Below are positions 26,096 to 34,218 of a DNA stretch of 64,000 nt, piece by piece. Position 1 is the first letter of the stretch. Each line of letters opens with the position of its first letter. The stretch lies in NCBI GenBank assembly GCA_934621885.1, contig CAKTUH010000002.1, forward strand, positions 27,325-91,324, read 5' to 3'. The DNA comes from an uncultured Collinsella sp. Lineage in GTDB: Bacteria; Actinomycetota; Coriobacteriia; Coriobacteriales; Coriobacteriaceae. The position numbers and the translations under genes were made by a program. The notes under the pieces are model-generated. The model was not told the DNA's origin, ran no database searches, and saw only the letters and a list, made by a program, of their open reading frames with translations.

Positions 26096-27454
26096 ATGTT
26101 TGAGTTCTCCCAAACACGCACCGTTGAAGGTTCGATTCCGTTTAAGAAAGTCAACCTCATAGAGAACGAACCCAATAGGCCCGTTGGCGAGGCCCAGCTT
26201 GTCTTTGAACTCTACATGCCCACCGAGCTGGCCGGCAGCAAAAGCAACGAAGGGCCCGCACACAGCGAGCGCCATGCCGATCTGATCAGGCTGGCATCAT
26301 GCATCGAACCCACCGCCGTTAAAGAGCAACCCTTCCACGCAAGCCTCTTTAACGTACTTGATTACGCCGAACAGACCGGGCCGCTTTTTGGCAAGCACGC
26401 AATAGAATCCGTACGCGATTGGGCCAATGCCGCGATGGCAGCACTTATTGCCATGCGCATCCAGGAATACCTCAACGGGAGCTGCACCATCGCAAAGGTC
26501 TCCGCATTGGAAAGAATCGAGAAATCAGTGGTAACCTGCGCGGCAAACGGGTCATCCTTCAAGATCTACACCACTATCCTGAGGGCGGGCGGAGATTATA
26601 CCGACTCATTCAAAAGCCTGCCCATCGTGCGCAAAATCGAATCCGATGCGGGATATTTCTACGCCTTTATGTTTATGATCGACGAGGAAGAATCCCTCGT
26701 TGCACTCAACGTGCTCTCTTTTGAACACGAGCTCACCGCCAATGACTTCAGTGTTTTGCAGGCGATGTTCTACATGGACGAAGACTCCAGCTCGGAGATT
26801 TCAGCGCGACTCAAGGTCAGCAATAGCGAGGAGAGCTTCTATGTAATCGACCCTCAAGCAGATATCCAGGAGCGCCGCGAAGAACTCGACAACGATGACC
26901 GCGATGCACTCACCGCTTTGGTGCAAGCGCTCGTGATCTCGCATCTCTCGGGCGCGCACGTGGATGTGTTCCAGGGCAACGAATCCACAGGGTTCCTCTC
27001 GTTTGACAGCTATCTCTCGTGGCTCTGGTTTGATTTTTCGCGCAAGCTGAGCACCGTCAAGATCGGCTATTGTGAGCAGTGCGGACGCGCCTACTCACTT
27101 GCCGGGCATCGTGGCGTCAAACGGCACTACTGCAGCGATCGATGCAAGACCGATGCCAAAAACGAGCGCACGCGCAAGGAGACGGCAAAGTTACGCGAGT
27201 TGTTTGGAACGGGCGCCAGCGTACGCGACATCGCCAACGAGATAGAACGTCCCGCGGCCTACGTGCGCTCGCAGCTCAATAAATGGACCAAGCTCAAGCA
27301 CGATCTGGATGTAGACATTGAGTTAAACGGCTTTGACAGTTCCGAGCTACTCAAACGCTGCACCATTGAGAAGCTCGACCTCAACAACCTCCTCAACGCC
27401 AAGCGCAAAAAGCAGATTCAGGACTATGCCAAACTCAAGCGCCTCGTTAAGTAG
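26096..27454 (+). CDS. Zinc-finger and HTH protein, possible regulator
   Basis: The protein is 452 aa with CAGGGG before the ATG. The large N-terminal part (residues 1-310) is not recognised. Residues about 325-360 carry a CGNR-like treble finger (YCEQCGRAYSLAGHRGVKRH, YCSDRCKTDAKNERTRKET). This is followed by a short helix-turn-helix (SVRDIANEIERPAAYVRSQL) and a basic tail (NAKRKKQIQDYAKLKRLVK). CGNR-type proteins are often DNA-binding regulators, so a DNA-binding role is likely. It is transcribed divergently from the zinc-ribbon gene at 25956 and may control that block. A TTGACC at 26032 could be a -35, but no well-spaced -10 follows. Confidence 0.72.
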   Translation: MFEFSQTRTVEGSIPFKKVNLIENEPNRPVGEAQLVFELYMPTELAGSKSNEGPAHSERHADLIRLASCIEPTAVKEQPFHASLFNVLDYAEQTGPLFGKHAIESVRDWANAAMAALIAMRIQEYLNGSCTIAKVSALERIEKSVVTCAANGSSFKIYTTILRAGGDYTDSFKSLPIVRKIESDAGYFYAFMFMIDEEESLVALNVLSFEHELTANDFSVLQAMFYMDEDSSSEISARLKVSNSEESFYVIDPQADIQERREELDNDDRDALTALVQALVISHLSGAHVDVFQGNESTGFLSFDSYLSWLWFDFSRKLSTVKIGYCEQCGRAYSLAGHRGVKRHYCSDRCKTDAKNERTRKETAKLRELFGTGASVRDIANEIERPAAYVRSQLNKWTKLKHDLDVDIELNGFDSSELLKRCTIEKLDLNNLLNAKRKKQIQDYAKLKRLVK

Positions 27455-27510
27455 AAACGCTGTCATTTCTTTGCCATCCGATTGACGGGTGGAAAGTTAC
27501 TCATATACGT

Positions 27511-27540
27511 GTTAGTAATATATATGTTAGTAATATATAT
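27511..27540 (+). promoter_or_regulatory. Tandem 15-bp direct repeat upstream of the ATPase
   Basis: GTTAGTAATATATAT occurs twice head to tail, ending 16 bases before the ATG at 27557. It is AT-rich in a GC-rich genome and overlaps the expected promoter or leader. It is a candidate operator. Confidence 0.5.
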
Positions 27541-27556
27541 ATGAACGAGGCGCATC

Positions 27557-28939
27557 ATGTTTGTTGGACGTCGGGAAGAGCTTGAATCCCTGGAAACCGC
27601 CTATCAAAAAGGTTCCTTTCAGTTTGCCGTAGTCTATGGAAGGCGTCGCGTGGGTAAAACCAGCCTGCTTCGCGTCTTTACACAGGGCAAACCCCATGTG
27701 ATCTTCTTTACCGGACAGCAAACCGTTGCAAGCGAAAACCTCGCGCTGCTCAGCCGCGAGATACTTGGCGATAGCGCCGCAGGAGCAGCGTTCCCCTCTA
27801 TCCAGGTTGCACTCGAATCCGTCTTCGAACACGCCAAAACAGAGCGAATCGTTCTGATTATTGACGAGTATCCCTACCTCGCCGAGAGCGATCCGGGCGT
27901 CTCGTCGTGCCTGCAAACGCTTATCGATCGACATAAAGACACGAGCAAGCTGTTCCTCGTGCTCTGCGGATCGTCCATGAGCTTTATGGAACACCAGGTA
28001 CTAGGACACCAAAGCCCTCTTTATGGACGCCGCACCATGCAGCTGCGCATTGACCCCTTCACCATCTTTGACGTGGCTCTCATGCTTCCCGATGCACCCA
28101 TCGAAAGGGTCATCGAGCTGTATTCCGTTGTTGGCGGGATGCCGCTCTATCTATCGCAGCTCGATGGCACGCGTTCCACTCAATGGAACCTTGAGCATGC
28201 GCTGTTGCGTCAAGATGCGTTTTTGTATGCCGAACCCCAGAACTATCTGCTGCAAGAGGTCCGCAGCCCAGCTATCTACAATGCCGTCATAACCGCCATT
28301 GCCAACGGCTGTGTACGCTCCAAAGAGATTGCCGATGTTACCCACCTCGCAACTCCACAGGTCGCGCGACTGCTCGACGCATTGATCGAACTGCGAATCG
28401 TTGAGCGCGTCACGCCTGTTGTAAAGGCAACAAAACGCAGGGTAGTCTATCGGATCTGCGATAACCTGTTTAGGTTTTGGTATCGGTTTGTTCCACAGTA
28501 CGCAGGAACGATCGAAGAGGGACTCGGGGCCGCCGTTGCTGCACGTATCGTCAAACGTGAGCTGCCTACCTTTGTGGGCCCTGCATTTGAAGAAGTGTGC
28601 CGCCAGTGGTTGATGCGGCAGGTTGTTGAGAGCGAACTGGATGTGCTGCCCAAGGCAATCGGCTCTTGGTGGGGCACGAACCCGAACACGCGCCGGCAAG
28701 AAGAGATTGACGTTGTGCTTGAGGACGCCGATGGGGAGCTCATCGTTGGCGAGTGCAAATGGAGAAACGAGCCCGTAGATACCGACGTTCTTGAAACACT
28801 CGAGCGGCGCAGCGCGCTGCTGGGCCGGCCGATCAAACAGTACTACTTGTTTAGCAAGAGTGGATTTACCAAAGCGTGTCAAAATAGAGCGGCTCAAACA
28901 AGCAACGCGAGGCTTGTTGGGCTCGAGCAACTACTATAA
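27557..28939 (+). CDS. Archaeal-type AAA ATPase with DUF234-like C-terminal domain
   Basis: The protein is 460 aa. It opens with MFVGRREELESLE, then Walker A GRRRVGKTSLL and Walker B VLIIDEYPYL, followed by a sensor-like VLCGSSMSFME. A winged-helix segment lies near residues 250-290. The C-terminal 150 residues form the restriction-endonuclease-like DUF234 domain (GTNPNTRRQEEIDVVLEDAD, LIVGECKWRN). The D-x-V ... E-C-K pattern fits a PD-(D/E)xK nuclease core. The family is widespread on mobile and accessory DNA and its role is unproven, possibly defence. A perfect terminator follows. Confidence 0.88.
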   Translation: MFVGRREELESLETAYQKGSFQFAVVYGRRRVGKTSLLRVFTQGKPHVIFFTGQQTVASENLALLSREILGDSAAGAAFPSIQVALESVFEHAKTERIVLIIDEYPYLAESDPGVSSCLQTLIDRHKDTSKLFLVLCGSSMSFMEHQVLGHQSPLYGRRTMQLRIDPFTIFDVALMLPDAPIERVIELYSVVGGMPLYLSQLDGTRSTQWNLEHALLRQDAFLYAEPQNYLLQEVRSPAIYNAVITAIANGCVRSKEIADVTHLATPQVARLLDALIELRIVERVTPVVKATKRRVVYRICDNLFRFWYRFVPQYAGTIEEGLGAAVAARIVKRELPTFVGPAFEEVCRQWLMRQVVESELDVLPKAIGSWWGTNPNTRRQEEIDVVLEDADGELIVGECKWRNEPVDTDVLETLERRSALLGRPIKQYYLFSKSGFTKACQNRAAQTSNARLVGLEQLL

Positions 28940-28940
28940 G

Positions 28941-28982
28941 AAAGGGGCTTGGAAACAGTTTTCCAAGCCCCTTTCAGTTTTT
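28941..28982 (+). terminator. Terminator of the DUF234 ATPase gene
   Basis: Perfect 15-bp arms (AAAGGGGCTTGGAAA / TTTCCAAGCCCCTTT) surround CAGT and are followed by a T-run on the plus strand. It lies between convergent genes. Confidence 0.9.
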
Positions 28983-30597
28983 ATTCGATTCCCACCTTTT
29001 TGAGCGTATCTTTGGTGACTTCCGCAACTTGATTGGGATCGACGTGGGATTCCCCTGAAATAGAACCGTAACCTGAGGTTGAGAAATCAAGGAAGTAGTA
29101 TGTCCGGTAATTGTGCCCATAGCCAAATTGCTGATATAGAGCATTATAGTCCGTCTCGGAAATTTCCTTGCCCTCCGACGCATAATATTCTTCGTAGCCA
29201 TTGCCCTCGCTCGGCTCAACTCCCCAGGACTCGTAGTTGCTTACAAGCGAAAAAACATCGCCTTTCTTGCCATATACCGAAGTATTGTCCCCGGCCAAAG
29301 CCTGTCTGCCAGCGAGCAGTGCCGTAATCGCATTGCTCATCTCATATGTTCTTTGGCTTACGAGGATGCTGCCGCCATCCGCTTTAATCAGCGGAAGAAA
29401 CATCGTTCCTCCGTTGCTGTTATCAAGCCAATTTTGACTGTAAAGTCTCTTGACACCACCATCAGCTGCCGACCAAACCTCTACGGTGTAGGACTTCTGA
29501 AGTCCCTCTATATCTCCATTCCAAGCACTCTTTAATTCGTCATCGCTCATACCGTTCACAACGGTCAAGAACTCAGGCTGGCCATCCTGATCAAAATCAA
29601 CGAGGTCGACAAGGCAAAGCCCTCGCATCGCATAGACAGAATCAGTCACCTCAACAATTTGTGGCTCTCCATAGCACGCTAGGTATTCCTGGCACTTTTG
29701 CTTGTAAGCGGCATACGCAGCGGTATTGTCCGCCGCGGCGCCTCCATCCTTCTTGTCGCCTTCGTCTGTCTTTGTATCGGCCTCGTTGACCTTAGGCACC
29801 TCGAGGGAAACCTCTTTTACGGCATCAGCGGATTTAGAGTTATCAACGACTTCGACGGGGATAGCCCACTCGACTTTGGAATTAGAGTCCTTAACGGTAA
29901 GAGTATATTTTCCCGGTTTAACATCGGGAAACTGGCTTACCGTGAAGCCCTCGTCACCCTTAACCTCAGCGTTGGTGCTGTAGCCGTTGTCGCCGTTCAG
30001 GGTCACCGAGTACTTCTTGAGCTTCTCGCCCTTTGCGTCGGTCGGGGTGATCTTGGATTCTTGGACCACCACGATGGCTTTGTCCTGGCCGTAATGGGCA
30101 ACGTCGCCGGACTTGCAAAAGAACAGCAGATAGCTAAAGATGGCAATGACTGCCACACCAACGACGATACCAACGATATAGAGCGCCTTGGGCTCCTTTT
30201 TCCGTGCGGATGCATTCACCGCAGAAACAGGGGCTGGCGCCGCGACGGGCTTGGCGACCGGATTGCTCGGTTTTGGCCGGTCGGCGCGCACGGCAGGAAT
30301 CGAAGGCGTTGCACCGGACGACACGTCGTCTTTGGGCTGGTCGTCTTCTTCGTCCGCTACGGGCTCGCTCTCCACGGGCGACTTTTCCTCCCCCACCTCG
30401 GCACCGGCGGAAGACTCCTTCTCCGTTTCGCCACTAGCTAAAATCTCTTCCGCAGCTTCATTGATAACGGAAGGCTCTTCTGCCACTTCGTTGCTGGCAG
30501 AGTTCAGCACCGCCTTCGCATCTTCGAGTGCATAGCCACACTCGGTGCAGTATCGCAAATCGCCATCAAGCTCAAATCCACAGTTGGGACAGAACAT
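28981..30597 (-). CDS. Zinc-ribbon single-pass membrane protein with extracytoplasmic domain
   Basis: The protein is 538 aa from ATG at 30597, with AAGGAGG 7 bases upstream, one base after the stop of the previous gene. The ribbon CPNCGFELDGDLRYCTECG is followed by an acidic Ser/Glu/Pro linker and one hydrophobic segment (ALYIVGIVVGVAVIAIFSYL) at about residue 150. An Ig-like stretch (KYTLTVKDSNSKVEWAIPVE) follows. The C-terminal part contains a calcium-site-like DFDQDGQPEFLTVV, also seen in the gene at 23700. It is cotranscribed with the gene at 30599-31816. The function is unknown; a cell-surface sensor is possible. Confidence 0.85.
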   Translation of the reverse strand: MFCPNCGFELDGDLRYCTECGYALEDAKAVLNSASNEVAEEPSVINEAAEEILASGETEKESSAGAEVGEEKSPVESEPVADEEDDQPKDDVSSGATPSIPAVRADRPKPSNPVAKPVAAPAPVSAVNASARKKEPKALYIVGIVVGVAVIAIFSYLLFFCKSGDVAHYGQDKAIVVVQESKITPTDAKGEKLKKYSVTLNGDNGYSTNAEVKGDEGFTVSQFPDVKPGKYTLTVKDSNSKVEWAIPVEVVDNSKSADAVKEVSLEVPKVNEADTKTDEGDKKDGGAAADNTAAYAAYKQKCQEYLACYGEPQIVEVTDSVYAMRGLCLVDLVDFDQDGQPEFLTVVNGMSDDELKSAWNGDIEGLQKSYTVEVWSAADGGVKRLYSQNWLDNSNGGTMFLPLIKADGGSILVSQRTYEMSNAITALLAGRQALAGDNTSVYGKKGDVFSLVSNYESWGVEPSEGNGYEEYYASEGKEISETDYNALYQQFGYGHNYRTYYFLDFSTSGYGSISGESHVDPNQVAEVTKDTLKKVGIE

Positions 30598-30598
30598 G

Positions 30599-31816
30599 TT
30601 AGTCCTCCTTATCGACTTTCGCCGTTGTACCGTCCTTGACCTCATCAGGGGTTACTTCGGACCCCACTTGAGACTCATCATCCCAGGACGCAACCAAAAT
30701 CTCGCAATTGCCGTCCGCAAAAGTACCGAGCTCATAGTCTTCGGTGCGATACACCAGTCCCTTGGATGTCACATACAAGCATGTTGAACCCTTGATTGAA
30801 TAGTCTGAAGAATTGCTCCGCATGAGCATAGAGTTGTAGTCAGACGGATACTTTTTGCCCATTTCCGTAAGATACGGCCAAACTGCCGAACTCATAGAAC
30901 TGGCAAGATCCTCGGTATCAATGCCGAACATGTCCTGAGGACTAACAGTGTCACCCGTATGCAAATCAAAAATAACACCAGTCACAACCGTGTCGCCATG
31001 CGGACCCCATCCCGTCGAATAGCGCTCGTCACGGATACAGAAATAGTTCTCATCCATGTACGTAACCGTCACTTTTCTCGATATGCAGGGAAATTCGCCA
31101 TCGGGATATAACTCTGCACCTGATTGCTCATTATCTGATGCCCGATTCGTTCGCTCCGCATCAATTTGAAGGGGCTCGAGAATCGCCTTGTTAATTTTGT
31201 CTGCGACGTCGTCTTGGGCAGAGCTCTTAAGTTGCGGATAAGACCATTCCATGTTAGCCCGCTCGCCCTGGTTGAGCATAGGGTCGACCGGAGCAGACAC
31301 CGTCAATGACTTTTCCTCCAGCGTATAGACAACTTCTTCGGCCGCTCTCTCGTCCTTCTTGGGCCTTTCGGTCGCTTGCTCCTGTTGCACGGATTGCTGC
31401 TGGAGATTGGGCTCGATGACGTTCTTGTAGAGCATGAAAGCAGCGTAAGCGATGCCTGCCGCGGCGATGAAAGCGGCGATCATGATAGCAAACTGCGGCA
31501 CCAGGCGGTTACCGACCTGACAGCGTCGCATAAAGAAGTTGTACATCTGGGAGTGACCGCTACTCGCGGTCTTCGAGACCGGCTCGGGGCTCGGTTCCGC
31601 TGTGGACTCGGCATTCGCGGATCCTATCGCAGAGTCCGTTTTGGTATCTGTGGGTTCCAATATGACTTCAGCGGACGATGATTCTCGCTCCGACGGCTCG
31701 GCCTTGGGCCCCTCCTCGGCCGCAGTCTTGCCCGAGAGCCCGCCCAAGGGCAGACCGCATTCGGTACAGAACCGCGCATCGTCGCTGATTTTGCTACCAC
31801 ATTTGGGGCAAAACAT
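30599..31816 (-). CDS. Zinc-ribbon membrane protein with DUF3298/RsiV-like domain
   Basis: The protein is 405 aa from ATG at 31816 (MFCPKCGSKISDDARFCTEC). The ribbon is followed by an acidic linker and one hydrophobic segment at about residues 118-140 (LVPQFAIMIAAFIAAAGIAY). The outside part has the DUF3298 pattern found in RsiV and PdaC (LHTGDTVSPQDMFG, then YVTSKGLVYRTEDYELGTFA). RsiV is an anti-sigma factor that binds lysozyme, but no sigma-binding segment is seen here. It is the first gene of a two-gene unit; the next ORF starts one base after its stop. Confidence 0.82.
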   Translation of the reverse strand: MFCPKCGSKISDDARFCTECGLPLGGLSGKTAAEEGPKAEPSERESSSAEVILEPTDTKTDSAIGSANAESTAEPSPEPVSKTASSGHSQMYNFFMRRCQVGNRLVPQFAIMIAAFIAAAGIAYAAFMLYKNVIEPNLQQQSVQQEQATERPKKDERAAEEVVYTLEEKSLTVSAPVDPMLNQGERANMEWSYPQLKSSAQDDVADKINKAILEPLQIDAERTNRASDNEQSGAELYPDGEFPCISRKVTVTYMDENYFCIRDERYSTGWGPHGDTVVTGVIFDLHTGDTVSPQDMFGIDTEDLASSMSSAVWPYLTEMGKKYPSDYNSMLMRSNSSDYSIKGSTCLYVTSKGLVYRTEDYELGTFADGNCEILVASWDDESQVGSEVTPDEVKDGTTAKVDKED

Positions 31817-31971
31817 GAGCCTTCTTCTCCGATTCCTTTTAGTCTCACTGAGTCGTGAGTTACTCACGTGCTGTTTGTTTCGTAGTTTAACTATTTCTTA
31901 AACAAATCGATGGGTCACTTGAACAGACGCATACCCGCTCAAGCGACTCTATACCGGCTAGCTATCCTTGC

Positions 31972-32121
31972 TCATGATATGGGTGTCAGTGTAAGAAAAT
32001 CGTTGAACAGGGTTGCTCCCTCGAAGTCCGAACCGATACTGAACTTGAAACCATCTTTATTTACCGAGATGAAGAAATCGCCGCTGATATCCATATCATG
32101 CGCGCAGCCAACCACCCCCAT
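31972..32121 (-). CDS. Possible 49-aa small protein
   Basis: The ORF runs from ATG at 32121 to TGA at 31972. It starts MGVVGCAHDMDISGDFFISV and continues with a beta-rich, acidic sequence (FKFSIGSDFEGATLFNDF). GGTGGG lies 8-13 bases upstream. It reads like genuine protein rather than random frame, but it could be the tail of a decayed gene. It occupies the 452-base gap 31817-32268, whose only other clear feature is the terminator at 32173. Confidence 0.35.
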   Translation of the reverse strand: MGVVGCAHDMDISGDFFISVNKDGFKFSIGSDFEGATLFNDFLTLTPIS

Positions 32122-32172
32122 TTTTCGGTCCCACCTGTCACGTTATCAGGAGCCAGAAATCGAAGAGATGGT

Positions 32173-32219
32173 AAAAGCCGCTTGGGGCACATGTGGTTCC
32201 ATATGCCCCAAGCGGCTAT
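32173..32219 (-). terminator. Terminator after purN
   Basis: Perfect 14-bp arms (AGCCGCTTGGGGCA / TGCCCCAAGCGGCT) are followed by TTTT on the minus strand, about 50 bases past the purN stop. Confidence 0.88.
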
Positions 32220-32268
32220 TTCGATTGCTTATGTCACAAAGAAAACTCAGCGACTCTTTTACACACGA

Positions 32269-32967
32269 CTAACGCGCCGCATCAATTGCGACCTTGCCGC
32301 TGTCCAGCACGTGGACGCGACCGTCGGCGAGCATCTGCACGACCTCGGGATACAGCACATGCTCGATCGCGTGGATGTGCTCCTCGAGCGTATCGACATC
32401 CCAGCCCTCCTCGACAGCCAGCGCACGCTGGGCGATGATGGGGCCGTTGTCGTAGATCTCGTTGGCAAAGTGCACGGTCACGCCGGTCACCTTGACGCCG
32501 CGAGCAAACGCGTCGTCAATCGCATGGGCGCCAGTAAAGCTCGGCAGCAGCGCTGGATGCAGATTGACCACGCGGTTGGGGAACGCGGCCAGCAGCGGTG
32601 TGTGCACCATGCGCATGTAGCCGGCCATGACCACGTACTCGCAGCCGCGCTCGAGCAGCTCGTGCGCGATGATCTCGTCGGCGGCGATGGGATCGGCGTA
32701 CACATCCTTGGACAGCGTGAGCGTCTGGATACCCGCACGTTCGGCACGCTGCAGACCCTTGGCCGAAGGACGGCTCGACACCACGAGCTCAATCGAGGCG
32801 TTGAGCTTGCCGGCGGCGATCAGGTCGATGAGCGCCTGCAGGTTGGTGCCCGAACCGCTGATGAGCACGCCAATCTTGAGCGGCTCGGCCGTATCGGTGC
32901 CGGTCGGACGGGTGTAGGGATCCCAGGTCAGGCCCTCGGCAGCAGTCGTCTGCTCGTTAGCGCTCAT
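32269..32967 (-). CDS. purN: Phosphoribosylglycinamide formyltransferase
   Basis: The protein is 232 aa. It transfers a formyl group from 10-formyl-THF to GAR, the third step of purine synthesis. Family features are KIGVLISGSGTNLQALID, the active-site NLHPALLPSFTGAHAI, and VTGVTVHFANEIYDNGPII with the catalytic Asp/His set. A 28-residue N-terminal extension precedes the usual start of the fold. The ATG lies inside the end of purM (11-base overlap), so translation is coupled. Confidence 0.95.
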   Translation of the reverse strand: MSANEQTTAAEGLTWDPYTRPTGTDTAEPLKIGVLISGSGTNLQALIDLIAAGKLNASIELVVSSRPSAKGLQRAERAGIQTLTLSKDVYADPIAADEIIAHELLERGCEYVVMAGYMRMVHTPLLAAFPNRVVNLHPALLPSFTGAHAIDDAFARGVKVTGVTVHFANEIYDNGPIIAQRALAVEEGWDVDTLEEHIHAIEHVLYPEVVQMLADGRVHVLDSGKVAIDAAR

Positions 32968-34060
32968 CGGAGTACACGACCTTACCGGAGCCCTCGACGC
33001 ACTCGCCCACGCGGAACGGCTTCTCGCCCAGCGCGACCAGAGCCTCGGTCACGGCAGCCTCGTCCTCGGGAGTGACGATCAGGCACAGGCCAACGCCCAT
33101 GTTGAAGGTCTTGCACGCCTCGTTGGGCGCAAGCTCGGCCTGGCGCGACACGTAGGTGATGACAGGCGGAACGTCCCAGCCCATCTCGGCACCGTTGCGG
33201 GTGACCACGGCGTCGACGTCGTCGGCGAGCGCGCGGTTGAGGTTCTCGGTGATGCCGCCGCCGGTGATGTGGGCAATGGCGTGAACGTTGGCGCCGCCGC
33301 GGAGCAGCTCCAGAATCGGCTTCACATAAATGCGTGTGGGAGCCAGCAGGGCATCGGCGAGCGATACGCCACCGAGCTCCTCGAGCGGACGGCTCAGCTC
33401 CTCGGCCTTAGCGGCGGCCTCGGGTGTGCCCGGCTTGATGCCGTCGACACCGATGACCTTACGCACGAGCGAGTAGCCGTTAGAGTGCACGCCGGTGGAA
33501 GGCAGGCCCAAGATTACGTCGCCGGGGCGGACGTTCGCGGGATCGAGCATCTTGGGGCGATCGACGACGCCCACGGTAAAGCCGGCGAGGTCGTAATCGG
33601 CAGGAGCCATGACGCCCGGGTGCTCGGCCATCTCGCCGCCCACGAGCGCGCAGCCCGCGAGCTTGCAGCCGTCGGCCACGCCCTTGATGATCTTTGCCAT
33701 GTGCTCGGCCTCGATATGGCCGATGGCGACGTAATCCAGGAAGAACAGCGGCTCGGCGCCCGAAGCCAGAATGTCGTTGACGCACATGGCGACCAGGTCC
33801 TGGCCCACCGTCTCGTGACGGTCCATGATCTGGGCGAGCACGAGCTTGGTGCCCACGCCGTCGGTGCCGCTGATCAGGATCGGGTCTTCCATATCCTTAA
33901 GCGCGGCGGCCGAGAACAGGCCACCAAAGCCACCGATGCCGCCGATAACCTCGGGACGGTTGGTGTCCTTGACCATCTGCTTGATCGCGTCGACGGCGCG
34001 GCCGCCCTCGGCGGTATCGACGCCGGCGTCCTCATACGTCACATGCTTGCTGTCGCTCAT
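32957..34060 (-). CDS. purM: Phosphoribosylformylglycinamidine cyclo-ligase (AIR synthetase)
   Basis: The protein is 367 aa. It converts FGAM to AIR with ATP. Recognisable segments are YEDAGVDTAEGGRAVDAIKQ, ILISGTDGVGTKLVLAQ, GEMAEHPGVM and HITGGGITENLNRAL. GAGAGGAAGG precedes the ATG. It sits between purF and purN on the same strand, the canonical cluster, separated from purF by a 156-base gap with a hairpin that abuts the purF stop. Confidence 0.96.
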   Translation of the reverse strand: MSDSKHVTYEDAGVDTAEGGRAVDAIKQMVKDTNRPEVIGGIGGFGGLFSAAALKDMEDPILISGTDGVGTKLVLAQIMDRHETVGQDLVAMCVNDILASGAEPLFFLDYVAIGHIEAEHMAKIIKGVADGCKLAGCALVGGEMAEHPGVMAPADYDLAGFTVGVVDRPKMLDPANVRPGDVILGLPSTGVHSNGYSLVRKVIGVDGIKPGTPEAAAKAEELSRPLEELGGVSLADALLAPTRIYVKPILELLRGGANVHAIAHITGGGITENLNRALADDVDAVVTRNGAEMGWDVPPVITYVSRQAELAPNEACKTFNMGVGLCLIVTPEDEAAVTEALVALGEKPFRVGECVEGSGKVVYSDER

Positions 34061-34177
34061 CTGAGCCTTCCTCTCCCACTACCGTCCGCCGCCCGGGCGC
34101 CAAACGGTGCTCATAGTTGCCCTCGATTCGGTGCATGCCATAACAACACGCATCGCTCAATCAACAAAACAGCAGGT

Positions 34178-34218
34178 AAAACCTGCCAAAATAAACCTGT
34201 CCCTTTTTGGCAGGTTTT
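34178..34218. repeat. Hairpin with CCTGTCCC core overlapping the purF stop codon
   Basis: The 14-bp arms AAAACCTGCCAAAA / TTTTGGCAGGTTTT enclose TAAACCTGTCCCT. The last two bases belong to the purF TAA. The arms differ from other hairpins of the window but the core is the same. A terminator or attenuator between purF and purM is possible. Confidence 0.8.
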
